This document shows, piece after piece, positions 10,877 to 19,187 of a stretch of 64,000 nucleotides of DNA. This DNA comes from Tubulanus polymorphus. Taxonomy: Eukaryota; Nemertea; Palaeonemertea; Tubulaniformes; Tubulanidae. Location: assembly GCF_964204645.1 (NCBI RefSeq), contig NC_134033.1, positions 10,871,155 to 10,935,154 of the forward strand. The letters are read 5' to 3'. The position numbers were made by a program, and so were the translations under genes. Below the pieces are notes generated by a model. That model was not told where the DNA came from. It did no database searches and saw nothing but the letters and a program-made list of their open reading frames with translations. Each line of letters begins with the position of its first letter. Positions within the stretch are counted from its first letter, which is position 1.

Positions 10877-10915
10877 ATTAACACGAACGTTTTCGGGATC
10901 ATATCCCCTCATCAG
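10877..10915 (-). ncRNA. Hammerhead-ribozyme-like motif, left arm
   Basis: Mirror of the motif at 12668-12706: CTGATGA at 10915-10909 on the minus strand, a GGGAT/ATCCC stem with a 3-nt loop, then GAAA. Hammerhead motifs are reported in Penelope-like retroelements. Helices I and III are not convincing by eye. Confidence 0.5.
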
Positions 10916-11031
10916 GTGAAATACAAGTGGATCAAATGATTAAACTACAGGTTTATATACAACATAAGTTACAAAATTACAAGTGCTAAATTCTAAGCTA
11001 ATTACAAACCAAGTATTTAATTACAAACTAA

Positions 11032-11987
11032 TTATTTGAATACATTTAGGATAAAGGATGAGCCGTTTTGAAATAATTGTTGATTTAAAGAGGGTCGTTG
11101 CGCTTTAATAAACAGGGCCTCCCTAATTTTACAGTCGAGATCAGATGAACCTTTGTCTAGAATTTTGAATTTGTTGTTACTGAATTCCTGATCACAAGTG
11201 TGACAAATTGCGAGATGTTGTCCAATCGCAGAAGTCTTTGATCTGTGTTCCTTAATCCTGATGGCCAAATGTCGTTTAGTTTTCCCAATATAGGAAGTGT
11301 TTATATCACATAAACAATTAAATTTATATATGACTTTAGCCTTCAGCGATTTAGGGGTAGCACATTTCAAAGAGAAAAAATTCTTAATTTTGGTCGTAGT
11401 GAATGCACATTTCAAGTTGATTTCAAAATTCCTTTTAAATAGATATTTTAATTTTCGGGCAAATAGGATTGACGGGTTACCAATATACGGTAATGAAATG
11501 AATAGATCAATTCCATCTTCAACAGGTTTCGGTTGAGGTTCTGAGTTCTGTTTTGATTTATTAATACATTGATCGATGACATGAATAGGAAACGCATTAG
11601 ATTTAAACAGATTTTTCAAGAAATTGATTTCTTCTGAAAAGATGGTCCAATCACTGCAAATATTGTAGGCACGAAAAAGCATGGTATTGATGAGTCCTAT
11701 TTTCCATTTATACGGACACATGGCGTTGAAGTTCAAAACTAGGCCTGTGTTGGAAGCTTTCCTGTACACTCGAGATATAAAGTCACTACCGGTTTCTAAC
11801 GGAATTTGTATTTCGGTATCGAGAAAAGGTAATAGATTAGGACCTAGTTCAAAAGTGAATTTAAGGTTAGAATGGAGGCGATTCAATTCTTCAAAAAAAG
11901 TTTATAACTGGATACATTTCGAAATATGCCGAAAATATCGTCCACGTATCTCAGGTATAATGTCGGTTTGTAATTAGTTTTGGAGAG
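11032..11987 (-). pseudogene. Penelope-like RT C-terminus plus GIY-YIG endonuclease (left copy)
   Basis: The open part (11886-11032, 284 residues) begins just after the RT palm. It has the Penelope-type block LPFLDTEI, then VYRKASNTGLVLNFN, then the GIY-YIG nuclease at residues 186-265: CLCDINTSYIGKTKRHLAIR followed by IKEHR and the later catalytic-type Glu in IREALFIK. Upstream, in another frame, YLRYVDDIFG supplies the RT active site. The two frames join at a T run (about 11898) that appears one base short. The element is therefore 5'-truncated in the RT and frameshifted once. The nuclease domain itself is open. Confidence 0.9.
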
Positions 11988-12035
11988 GAGCAAGTTTTTA
12001 AATCAAAACAGGAGCAAGTTTTTAAATCAAAACAG
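11988..12035. repeat. 24-bp direct repeat at the palindrome junction
   Basis: GAGCAAGTTTTTAAATCAAA with its next four bases occurs twice head-to-tail (11988-12011 and 12012-12035). The second copy overlaps the start of the right arm. It looks like a template-slip or rejoining footprint from when the two inverted copies were joined. Confidence 0.9.
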
Positions 12036-12551
12036 AACTCAGAACCTCAACCGAAACCTGTTGAAGATGGAATTGATCTATTCATTTCATTACCGTATAT
12101 TGGTAACCCGTCAATCCTATTTGCCCGAAAATTGAAATATCTATTTAAAAGGAATTTTGAAATCAACTTGAAATGTGCATTCACTACGACCAAAATTAAG
12201 AATTTTTTCTTTTTGAAATGTGCTACCCCTAAATCGCTGAAGGCTAAAGTCATATATAAATTTAATTGTTTATGTGATATAAACACTTCCTATATTGGGA
12301 AAACTAAACGACATTTGGCCATCAGGATTAAGGAACACAGATCAAAGACTTCTGCGATTGGACAACATCTCGCAATTTGTCACACTTGTGATCAGGAATT
12401 CAGTAACAACAAATTCAAAATTCTAGACAAAGGTTCATCTGATCTCGACTGTAAAATTAGGGAGGCCCTGTTTATTAAAGCGCAACGACCCTCTTTAAAT
12501 CAACAATTATTTCAAAACGGCTCATCCTTTATCCTAAATGTATTCAAATAA
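12023..12551 (+). pseudogene. Penelope-like GIY-YIG endonuclease fragment (right copy)
   Basis: Plus-strand frame equal to residues 109-284 of the left copy: KQNSEPQPKPVEDG through the GIY-YIG core and the same C-terminus. By eye one replacement is seen (SLK to FLK). It lacks any RT sequence and has no start codon of its own near the junction. Confidence 0.9.
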
Positions 12552-12667
12552 TTAGTTTGTAATTAAATACTTGGTTTGTAATTAGCTTAGAATTTAGCAC
12601 TTGTAATTTTGTAACTTATGTTGTATATAAATCTGTAGTTTAATCATTTGATCCACTTGTATTTCAC

Positions 12668-12706
12668 CTGATGAGGGGATATGATCCCGAAAACGTTCGT
12701 GTTAAT
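12668..12706 (+). ncRNA. Hammerhead-ribozyme-like motif, right arm
   Basis: CTGATGA (12668-12674), a 14-nt segment able to form GGGAT/ATCCC with an ATG loop, GAAA (12689-12692), then a short possible helix III (AACG/TGTT with loop TTCG) ending in TA as the cleavage dinucleotide. This is the conserved hammerhead core order. It lies in the element's 3' non-coding end, where such motifs have been described for Penelope elements. Helix I pairing is poor, so activity is doubtful without folding. Confidence 0.5.
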
Positions 12707-12793
12707 AAACTGTAGTTACTCATTAGAAAATGAGGTTTTTAATGTTATCGCTTCTATGGTTATTCGGATATTTGAACTCTCTTCCTAAGATCT

Positions 12794-12805
12794 TTTTCTT
12801 TATAT
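12794..12805. repeat. Target-site duplication, right copy (Penelope insertion)
   Basis: Exact repeat of the 12 bases at 10804-10815. From the first base inward to LINE-B the sequence is native target. Confidence 0.85.
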
Positions 12806-13089
12806 ATGATAACCAAGGGCTCTTAAATTTATCCCTTAGACATCAATTGAAAGATATTTTATAAAGTATTGAATTAAGTTTGGTTTGCTTTCCAGAGATA
12901 CTGTTTTAACCCAAAAGTTAATCATCCTGCGTCTAACATCTATATTCAAAGGATAACGTCCTAGCTCTGATAAAACTTGTAAGTTGCTAGAATATTTCGT
13001 CACTTTCATTAAGATTTTACAGAAGAAGCAATGGATATTTTCTAATAAATCAAGATTTTCGTATCCCCAGATCTCACGCCCATACATGG

Positions 13090-13094
13090 CTATT
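13090..13094. repeat. Target-site duplication, left copy (CR1 insertion)
   Basis: CTATT, repeated at 18466-18470. Deleting the insert and one copy restores the LINE-B frame. Five bases could also be partly microhomology. Confidence 0.65.
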
Positions 13095-13255
13095 CGTATC
13101 GTATCGTATCGTTTTCGCAGTCATTGAAGAAGGCCTATTTGCCTATAAATTTGACTGCCTCGGTGTTTCGCTTAAGTTGCCAGGTATTGCCAGCACTTTG
13201 GTAATAGCGGAAAACATAACAACATCCGTGAATTCCGATAACATTCAGGTCCAAG

Positions 13256-16200
13256 TTAGTAGTGCTCGACCCGTAGTAGGAAATGCTTTTCTTGCCAGTG
13301 TTTATCGAGACGTAATTTGAAAGCATTTGTAGATGGAGCATTCACTATATCTTCCGTGAGCGAGTTCCAGTTGTTCACCACTCTGTGACGGAAGGAGTAT
13401 TTCCTGATATCCTTCTTAGCTCTCTGTTTTTGGATCTTCAGAGAGTGTCCTCTTAGATTCACTCTTCGTTGATCTCGTGGCACTAAGGAGTCTCCAGCGC
13501 GGTAGTTGTTATGAACCAGATTGTAGACAGTTATCATATCTCCTCTTGCTCTTCGATAGCTCAACGATGGAAGCTTTAGTTGTTTTAGTCTTTCGTGGTA
13601 TGGTAAATCGTACAGATGTGGTACTAATTTGGTTGCTCGTCGCTGAATTTTTTCGTAATTGTCTACATCTTTTAGTAGGTGTGGGTTGTATGCGGGGATA
13701 GCATACTCCACAATTGGTCTTACTAATGCTTTGTAGACAAGACTGAATGTTCTTTCATCTAAACGTTCAAATGATCTTTTGATCATTCCTAGGATCTTGT
13801 TACATTTATTCATTGTCGTGGAGTACTGTGCCTGAAAGGTGAGATTATCATCAACAATTATTCCCAAATCTTTCTCCTCTGGGACCGCCTTCAATTCGTG
13901 TCTTCTGTTTCCTGCATCCATAGTATACTGAAAATGTTGTCTATTTTTTCCTATGTGCATCACCACGCATTTGTCTGGGTGAAAAGTCATTTGCCACTTC
14001 TTTGCCCAGTCTGATAGTTTGTCCAGATCCTCCTGAAGTCTGTGTTGATCTTGGATGCTGTGTACGATTCTATAAATTTTTGTATCGTCAGCATACATGA
14101 GAATATAACTTTGAATTTCATCAGGGAGGTCGTTGATGTAAATGGCAAACAATAAAGGACCCAGCACGCTGCCCTGCGGTACACCACTTATCACTGGTTT
14201 AGATGTGGATGTCGCACCATTTATATTAACCACTTGGTTCCTTTCACTTAGGAAGTCTTCAATCCATTTCAAGGCTTTACCTGTGATACCACAATTTTCA
14301 ATTTTCTTTAGAAGTCGTTTGTGGGGCACTGTGTCAAACGCTTTTTGAAAGTCCAAAAAAATTACGTCAATGGATTTTTTTATTTCTAGGGCTTGTGTCC
14401 AATCATCCATTGATTTCAGTAATTGTGTGAGCGTAGATCTACCCTGTACGAATCCATGTTGGGCATCTGTTAAAACTCCATTAGTAATTAGGTGACTCAT
14501 GATGTTATCTCTTACAATGGATTCCAGGACTTTACATACAATACTAGTCAGGCTAATTGGTCTATAATTCTCCACAATATTTTTTGGGCCCTTCTTGTGG
14601 ATAGGCGTTACATTAGCTTCTTTCCATGATGTAGGTAATTTTTCTTCTTCTAAGGTTTTCCTGAAGAGAATGCTCAGTGGTTCTGCGAGCTCGTCTGCTG
14701 CTTCCTTCAAAATTTTCGGATGCAATAAGTCAGGTCCCATGCTTTTATTTTCATTCAGACCTTTCAGCTTGTTTGCAATCAGTACGGGAGTGATCTCAAT
14801 GTCATGTATTTCAGGAATTTCATTTATTTGTGCATTGGGTTCTGGTATGTGTGAGGTATCCTCTTCTGTAAATACACTTGCAAAGTATTCATTGAAGGTG
14901 TTGGCCTTGGTAATGTCCTCAGAAATGGATGTGCCATTCTTTTGTAAGTCTGGTATACTTCCTTTTGGTGATGTCTTACTGCGGCAATATCTCCAAAACG
15001 CTTTCGGATTTGTTTTTACCTCTTGGGATAGTTTCTTTTCATAGTTCTTGATTGCATTTCTTGTTTCCTTTTTTGCTAGATTCCTAGCTACTTGAAATTT
15101 CCTGTAATCTTCTCCATCTTTTGTCCTGAGATACCGCTTCCAGGCTTCGTGTTTCTTTCTAACTTTTGACATTGCTTTTCTATTCATCCATAGTGGGGAG
15201 TGCCTTTTCCATCGTGGTGCTTGATAAAGAGGAACATGTGTTCTTTCTGCTTTAAGGATATTTTCTTTAATACTTTGCCAACATGACTCCATATCCAGTT
15301 GAAGGAGGGATTCTTTTTTGAGATTGTTATTCAATTCTTTTCGTAAATTGTCGTAGTTACCACGATAGTAGTTCCGCCTTTCGGTCTTAATTGCTGTATT
15401 TCTTTCGAGTAGTATATTCAGGTTAAACATTAGACAGATGTGGTCACTTTTTCCTAGTGCAGCCATGTAATCAACCTTCTGAACTATTTCCTGGTCATTA
15501 GTGAATAGTAGATCTAGCAAACTGGGTTCCTGGTTTTCTCTAAATCTGGTTGGGTGTTTGACGTGTTGTTCGAGAAATGCATCATTACTTGCTTCCCATA
15601 GCTTTGTGGAGACATGAGTGTCTGCTTGTCTACAGTGGTTTGTTTCCCAATTAACTTCTGGTAAATTGAAATCACCACATAGTACAGTTTGATATTCCTT
15701 TAAGGTTCCTAAAGATATAATCATATCTCTGAAATGGTTGTTATTCACCAGACTGCTGTTTGGGCTTCGATAGGCGCATCCCAGGAGCAAAGGCCGTTTG
15801 TTAGAAGTATGATGAATTTCTACCCAAATTATTTCATTAGTCATTGATGCCTTCAGTCTCTCTAGAACTCGCACGGGCGGTTTACATGGTTTCATAGTAG
15901 ATCGGATGAAAACGGCGATTCCTCTTCCATCTTCCTCTATATTGGTAAATGTTTCATATTCTTCACAACCATTGAACATAACATCACTGGGGTTATATGC
16001 TAAGGTACTATATTTCGGTTTAGCTTCAGTGATGCATATAATGTCTGGATCGTGTTCGATCTTTAGGGCACTCAACTCAGGTTTTTTATTCATCATGCTA
16101 TCAGCATTAGTATATAGAACTTTAATATTTTTCTCTTGGTTTCTGTAATAACAGTTGTTTGAGTTTTTATTGTATCCTTCATTCTTTGGTGATTCTTTTT

Positions 16201-16465
16201 GATTATCTTCATTTTCATATAATATACTGTCATCTGCAGGGTTATGTGTCGGTCTGCTAGATGCAACATTCATTGACAGTTGATTATTGCGATTATTATC
16301 GAGTGATTGTTTTGGTACTAATAATTTCTTTTTCGCTGATCTATTTTGTTGATTCTTATGTAATTTGGATCTTTCATGATTCTTTCTCGTAATTTCAGTT
16401 GATGATTGGCTCCTATCATAATTTCCTGGTTTTTGTTGATTCGATTTGCAATTACTTTTTAACAT
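13256..16465 (-). CDS. CR1-like LINE ORF2: APE endonuclease and reverse transcriptase
   Basis: 1069 residues, uninterrupted. A basic, Asn/Gln-rich leader (1-112) is followed by the APE-type endonuclease (about 113-350): YTNADS with N120, ITEAKP with E147, GDFNLPEVNW with D265 and N267, and GKSDH (S340, D341, H342). The RT (about 560-830) has TPIHKKGP, NYRPISLTS, IFLDFQKAFD with D705, SGVPQGSVLGP and the catalytic YADD at 791-794. The tail has RPIVEYAIPAYNPH and HRVVNNWNSL, usual in CR1-type proteins. It would nick the target and copy the element's RNA. Length and motif set match full-length CR1-clade ORF2. All catalytic residues I can recognise are intact. Confidence 0.96.
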   Translation of the reverse strand: MLKSNCKSNQQKPGNYDRSQSSTEITRKNHERSKLHKNQQNRSAKKKLLVPKQSLDNNRNNQLSMNVASSRPTHNPADDSILYENEDNQKESPKNEGYNKNSNNCYYRNQEKNIKVLYTNADSMMNKKPELSALKIEHDPDIICITEAKPKYSTLAYNPSDVMFNGCEEYETFTNIEEDGRGIAVFIRSTMKPCKPPVRVLERLKASMTNEIIWVEIHHTSNKRPLLLGCAYRSPNSSLVNNNHFRDMIISLGTLKEYQTVLCGDFNLPEVNWETNHCRQADTHVSTKLWEASNDAFLEQHVKHPTRFRENQEPSLLDLLFTNDQEIVQKVDYMAALGKSDHICLMFNLNILLERNTAIKTERRNYYRGNYDNLRKELNNNLKKESLLQLDMESCWQSIKENILKAERTHVPLYQAPRWKRHSPLWMNRKAMSKVRKKHEAWKRYLRTKDGEDYRKFQVARNLAKKETRNAIKNYEKKLSQEVKTNPKAFWRYCRSKTSPKGSIPDLQKNGTSISEDITKANTFNEYFASVFTEEDTSHIPEPNAQINEIPEIHDIEITPVLIANKLKGLNENKSMGPDLLHPKILKEAADELAEPLSILFRKTLEEEKLPTSWKEANVTPIHKKGPKNIVENYRPISLTSIVCKVLESIVRDNIMSHLITNGVLTDAQHGFVQGRSTLTQLLKSMDDWTQALEIKKSIDVIFLDFQKAFDTVPHKRLLKKIENCGITGKALKWIEDFLSERNQVVNINGATSTSKPVISGVPQGSVLGPLLFAIYINDLPDEIQSYILMYADDTKIYRIVHSIQDQHRLQEDLDKLSDWAKKWQMTFHPDKCVVMHIGKNRQHFQYTMDAGNRRHELKAVPEEKDLGIIVDDNLTFQAQYSTTMNKCNKILGMIKRSFERLDERTFSLVYKALVRPIVEYAIPAYNPHLLKDVDNYEKIQRRATKLVPHLYDLPYHERLKQLKLPSLSYRRARGDMITVYNLVHNNYRAGDSLVPRDQRRVNLRGHSLKIQKQRAKKDIRKYSFRHRVVNNWNSLTEDIVNAPSTNAFKLRLDKHWQEKHFLLRVEHY

Positions 16466-16541
16466 TGATTGGTTACTTTTCAGATTTTGATCATTTTTTC
16501 TTAAAAATTTTTTTGACAGTGATTTGTCTGGTTGATTGTCC

Positions 16542-18200
16542 TTATGGTTGGTTTTGGTTTGCTTGACGAAATGCCGGCGGTAATCTACTGACTATATCAT
16601 TCCCACGAATGATAAGACCTCGTTCTCCATTTTTTGTTCTTTCCTGCAGCTCTTCCCTTAATTTCTGATAGTGTTTTCTTTGGTTCATAGTTCTATCGCT
16701 GGATACAGATACCCCTGTAATAGATGGATCTCCATTTCTCCTTAATTCGATAAATCTGTTTATGATCAATTCTTTATCGAGTTCTGTAGCTAGTATTACC
16801 CGAAGTGGGCGACATTTATTTTGCTCATACCGTCCTACACGGTTCACTAATTTAGGTTTATGAAGATCTGTTAAACCTAAGCCCTGGGTGATAAATCCAT
16901 AGAGATTTTGCCACTCTTTTTTACGCCTTAATTTCACCTGTTCCTCGCTTGCTTCCTGTAAGCCATATATCAGTATATTATTTCGTCTGATTTCCGTCTC
17001 CCAAATTTCACATCGAACATCTTGGATTTCTTTGTCTATTGCTGATTTTACAGTCTCGTTTACCTCCAAGTTTCCTTGTGTAATCTGCAAGTTTACAGCT
17101 TTATTGATCATCTCATGAACTCTGTCGTCCGGGAGATTGTGATTAAGTTGCTCAATTCTGTCTCTCAATTGTGTTACGTCTGATGACAAAGAAGTGACAG
17201 TTGATTTGTCCGCTTTTTCTTCCAGTTTGTTCAGTATTCTTTCCATTGATTCATCGTAGTTCTTCAGGATCTTTTCCATCCTATCTGCGTATCTAGTGAG
17301 TCGTCCTTCATCAGTTTTTCTTCCTTTACATTCACGGCAAATTACTGCTAAGCAGCAGTCATCCATGTTTGTTAAATCAACGTCATAACCGCTTGGTAAA
17401 TTTGAGCAACTAGAGCACAAACTTTTTTCACAGAAAGTACATGTTAGTGAACTTGAGAATACAATAGGCTTCTGACATATTGAACAATAATTGTCTTCAG
17501 TAAATTCAGTATCAGGAGTGGTGTTGGCTTTTTTAACTGGTGAAATTAGTCTGGGTCTAGACGTGGCTTGACTTAGCTCATCATCTGCTTTATGGTCTTC
17601 CCTTTTTCTTTTATTTTTCTCCTGTGCATCATCGCGGGTATTTACAGTTTCTAAAATACCTGCGCTTAGTGCAGCTTCAGCTATGATGTCAGACAAAGAT
17701 TTCCTGACACTGTCTGACTTAGATTCTGGTCGCTTCTCGACATGCACAAAAAACCGTTTGCCTTTAGGTGCAGTTTCTTGGCTTATTGTACGGCTATTCG
17801 GACTTACTTGGTGTTGATCCGTTGTTGTTGTTGTAGATTGCTCAAATCTACCCCCCGTTTTTCCCCAGGACCCTATCTCATCCTCAGAATCTGACTCAGC
17901 CCAGTGGGTAAGGGGGTTCATACTTTCATTCCCTCTACTAGCCATGTCTTCGTTGTTGATTTCGGGTTCCCGCCCGACAATAAAATTCTTTCGATTTGCT
18001 TGAAACTCTTTACTCACGTTTCGACGACTTCGGGAAGGAATAAGATTTGAACTCACTTCGCTTGTGCGTTTCCTTAATTCTAAATTACACGTAGAGCTCA
18101 CTGATGGATGAGGAGGGGTATTTTCTCGTATTTCTGTTTCAACCAACTCTTCAAACAAGCTTAATCGTCTTCCAGGAATTCTAGTTTCCATAGAATCCAT
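16542..18200 (-). CDS. CR1-like LINE ORF1: zinc-finger, coiled-coil nucleic-acid-binding protein
   Basis: 552 residues, uninterrupted. Residues 1-235 are polar and probably disordered. Residues 239-291 form a Cys-rich finger of PHD-like spacing (CSICQKP, CTFCEKSLCSSC, CRECKG). 300-355 is heptad-rich and likely coiled coil, for self-association. 405-535 is a folded block (NNILIYGL, LVNRVGRYEQ, LRVILATELDKELIINRF, GVSVSSDRTMNQRKHYQKL) resembling the RRM-plus-CTD region of LINE-1 type ORF1 proteins. The expected role is binding the element RNA in a ribonucleoprotein with ORF2. Only 76 bp separate it from ORF2, so ORF2 must start internally or by reinitiation. Confidence 0.93.
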   Translation of the reverse strand: MDSMETRIPGRRLSLFEELVETEIRENTPPHPSVSSTCNLELRKRTSEVSSNLIPSRSRRNVSKEFQANRKNFIVGREPEINNEDMASRGNESMNPLTHWAESDSEDEIGSWGKTGGRFEQSTTTTTDQHQVSPNSRTISQETAPKGKRFFVHVEKRPESKSDSVRKSLSDIIAEAALSAGILETVNTRDDAQEKNKRKREDHKADDELSQATSRPRLISPVKKANTTPDTEFTEDNYCSICQKPIVFSSSLTCTFCEKSLCSSCSNLPSGYDVDLTNMDDCCLAVICRECKGRKTDEGRLTRYADRMEKILKNYDESMERILNKLEEKADKSTVTSLSSDVTQLRDRIEQLNHNLPDDRVHEMINKAVNLQITQGNLEVNETVKSAIDKEIQDVRCEIWETEIRRNNILIYGLQEASEEQVKLRRKKEWQNLYGFITQGLGLTDLHKPKLVNRVGRYEQNKCRPLRVILATELDKELIINRFIELRRNGDPSITGVSVSSDRTMNQRKHYQKLREELQERTKNGERGLIIRGNDIVSRLPPAFRQANQNQP

Positions 18201-18426
18201 TGTCGGCCATGTTGCTTAGATCAGCTGTTCTCTTTCCAGGAAGCTAGTTGGCAGGAAGCCACAAAAACTTGCTGTTTAACACCCAGTCACACTCAGAGAC
18301 TTTTCCACACACTCTCACAAAAAGAAATGTGTTAGTATATTACTAAAAAGCTGACTGGAAAAATGTGTTAGTATCCAAAAAACTGTGAAAATCCGCGGAG
18401 CTGATTTTTTACCCTGTTACCACGGC

Positions 18427-18467
18427 CAGCGTCACCTAGTAACTCCGGACAGCGTCACCTAGTAACT
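18427..18467. repeat. Duplicated 5' terminus of the CR1 element
   Basis: CAGCGTCACCTAGTAACT occurs at 18427-18444 and 18450-18467, a 23-bp period. It lies exactly at the element's 5' end, so it may reflect repeated 5' ends or template jumping on insertion. Confidence 0.85.
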
Positions 18468-18470
18468 ATT
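18466..18470. repeat. Target-site duplication, right copy (CR1 insertion)
   Basis: CTATT, pair of 13090-13094. Confidence 0.65.
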
Positions 18471-18620
18471 GGAGCAACACACACATCAAATAATTTAAAC
18501 ATCAAATCTATGGGCAATTTCAAACGTCTGCCTTTTTGAACGATCGAAAACATAGCTCTCATAGCTTTATCGTAAAGATACTTTTTGCCTTAGCAAAGTT
18601 ACCATTCCAATTAAATTTAG
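18471..18620 (-). pseudogene. LINE-B ORF2, N-proximal fragment
   Basis: The minus strand translates as STKFNWNGNFAKAK, then, after a one-base shift, YLYDKAMRAMFSIV and KLPIDLMFKLFDVCVAPI up to the CR1 insertion. This is the RT-thumb region immediately before YGxEIWG in many LINE proteins, and it is the missing left part of the fragment at 12794-13094. LINE-B appears 5'-truncated near 18620. Confidence 0.8.
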
Positions 18621-19187
18621 TGGATCGTCGCGCGCGTCGCCTGCTGGCTTAGTCAGAAACTCTGTGGTTTAATTTCACGATCGGAAATTTTCACAAACCA
18701 CGTAAGTATAAGCCACGTTGGTATAAGCCCATCCGCGATTATAAGAAGCTTACCACCAACGATTAGGTAACTAACTAACATAGTGTATGCCTAAGTAAAG
18801 GGCTCGAGGAGGCAAAATTAACCAGTTAAAAGAAGTATGTTACACAAATTTCATCTATTACCAAGGGTGGGGACGTTTTTGTGTTTTTTTAATCACGTCA
18901 AACAACCCGGCGTTACTGACTGGCTTGGAGTCCGTTCCCGCAATGTAGCGTTTCAAATTTCGACGGTTACTAGCTGTATTTAGTACAACATCGAAACAAC
19001 ACAGAAATCCGTGTCGTCACATAACACATAAATCGACTACGTAGTTCACCAAACATAAAAATCGATGACGTCTTTCACTAAAACACACAAATCGACGACG
19101 TATTTCACATCGAGTTTTTAGTAGAGATGAATTTAGGGAGTTTTTAGCGTTAAAATGCCGCCTTAAAGCGACAAAAACCAGAATCGA
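18621..19187 (+). promoter_or_regulatory. Upstream region of MSL2
   Basis: No gene. It should hold the MSL2 promoter and 5' leader. The visible structure is three near-direct repeats at 19031-19108 (period 29-30 bp) just before the start codon. CpG content is higher than in the distal non-coding DNA. Confidence 0.45.
19031..19108 (+). repeat. Three-copy 29/30-bp repeat before the MSL2 start
   Basis: Units begin at 19031, 19060 and 19090: AATCGACTACGTAGTTCAC, AATCGATGACGTCTTTCAC and AATCGACGACGTATTTCAC. Each has an ACGT core; the second is a TGACGTC, the CRE/ATF palindrome. It could be a promoter element array or part of the 5' leader. Confidence 0.7.

Larger units (their letters stand above)
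10816..12793. mobile_element. Palindromic double copy of a truncated Penelope-like element
   Basis: A 1978-bp insert in LINE-B. Its arms (10812-11560 and 12023-12771, including 4 bp that overlap the left target duplication) are each 749 bp and inverted, with only a few mismatches noticed. The left copy, on the minus strand, extends through the loop to the RT active-site motif YVDD (11938-11949). The right copy, on the plus strand, starts later and keeps only the GIY-YIG endonuclease and 3' end. A 24-bp direct repeat marks the junction. Twenty-two unmatched bases (12772-12793) lie between the right arm and the target duplication. Tandem or inverted partial copies are a known habit of Penelope elements. 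Confidence 0.9.
12794..13094 (-). pseudogene. LINE-B ORF2, middle fragment
   Basis: The minus frame 13087-12836 reads MYGREIWGYENLDLLENIH, then ELGRYPLNIDVRRRMINFW, the usual post-RT region of LINE polyproteins. A frameshift near 12836 moves the reading into LRDKFKSPWLSYIKK, which runs to the Penelope target duplication. Its right edge is the CR1 insertion at 13095. Across that insertion the frame joins VCVAPI to AMYGREIWG. Confidence 0.85.
13095..18465 (-). mobile_element. Complete CR1-like LINE with two open ORFs
   Basis: A 5371-bp minus-strand element in order: 5' end near 18465 with a duplicated 18-bp segment, a 5' UTR of about 265 bp, ORF1 (18200-16542), a 76-bp spacer, ORF2 (16465-13256), a short 3' UTR of about 160 bp, and a tail of three to four ACGAT pentamers (about 13095-13112). 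Both ORFs are free of stops, the endonuclease and RT active sites are present, and a 5-bp target duplication flanks it. This is the signature of a young, possibly competent copy. It sits inside the old LINE-B gene. Confidence 0.92.
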
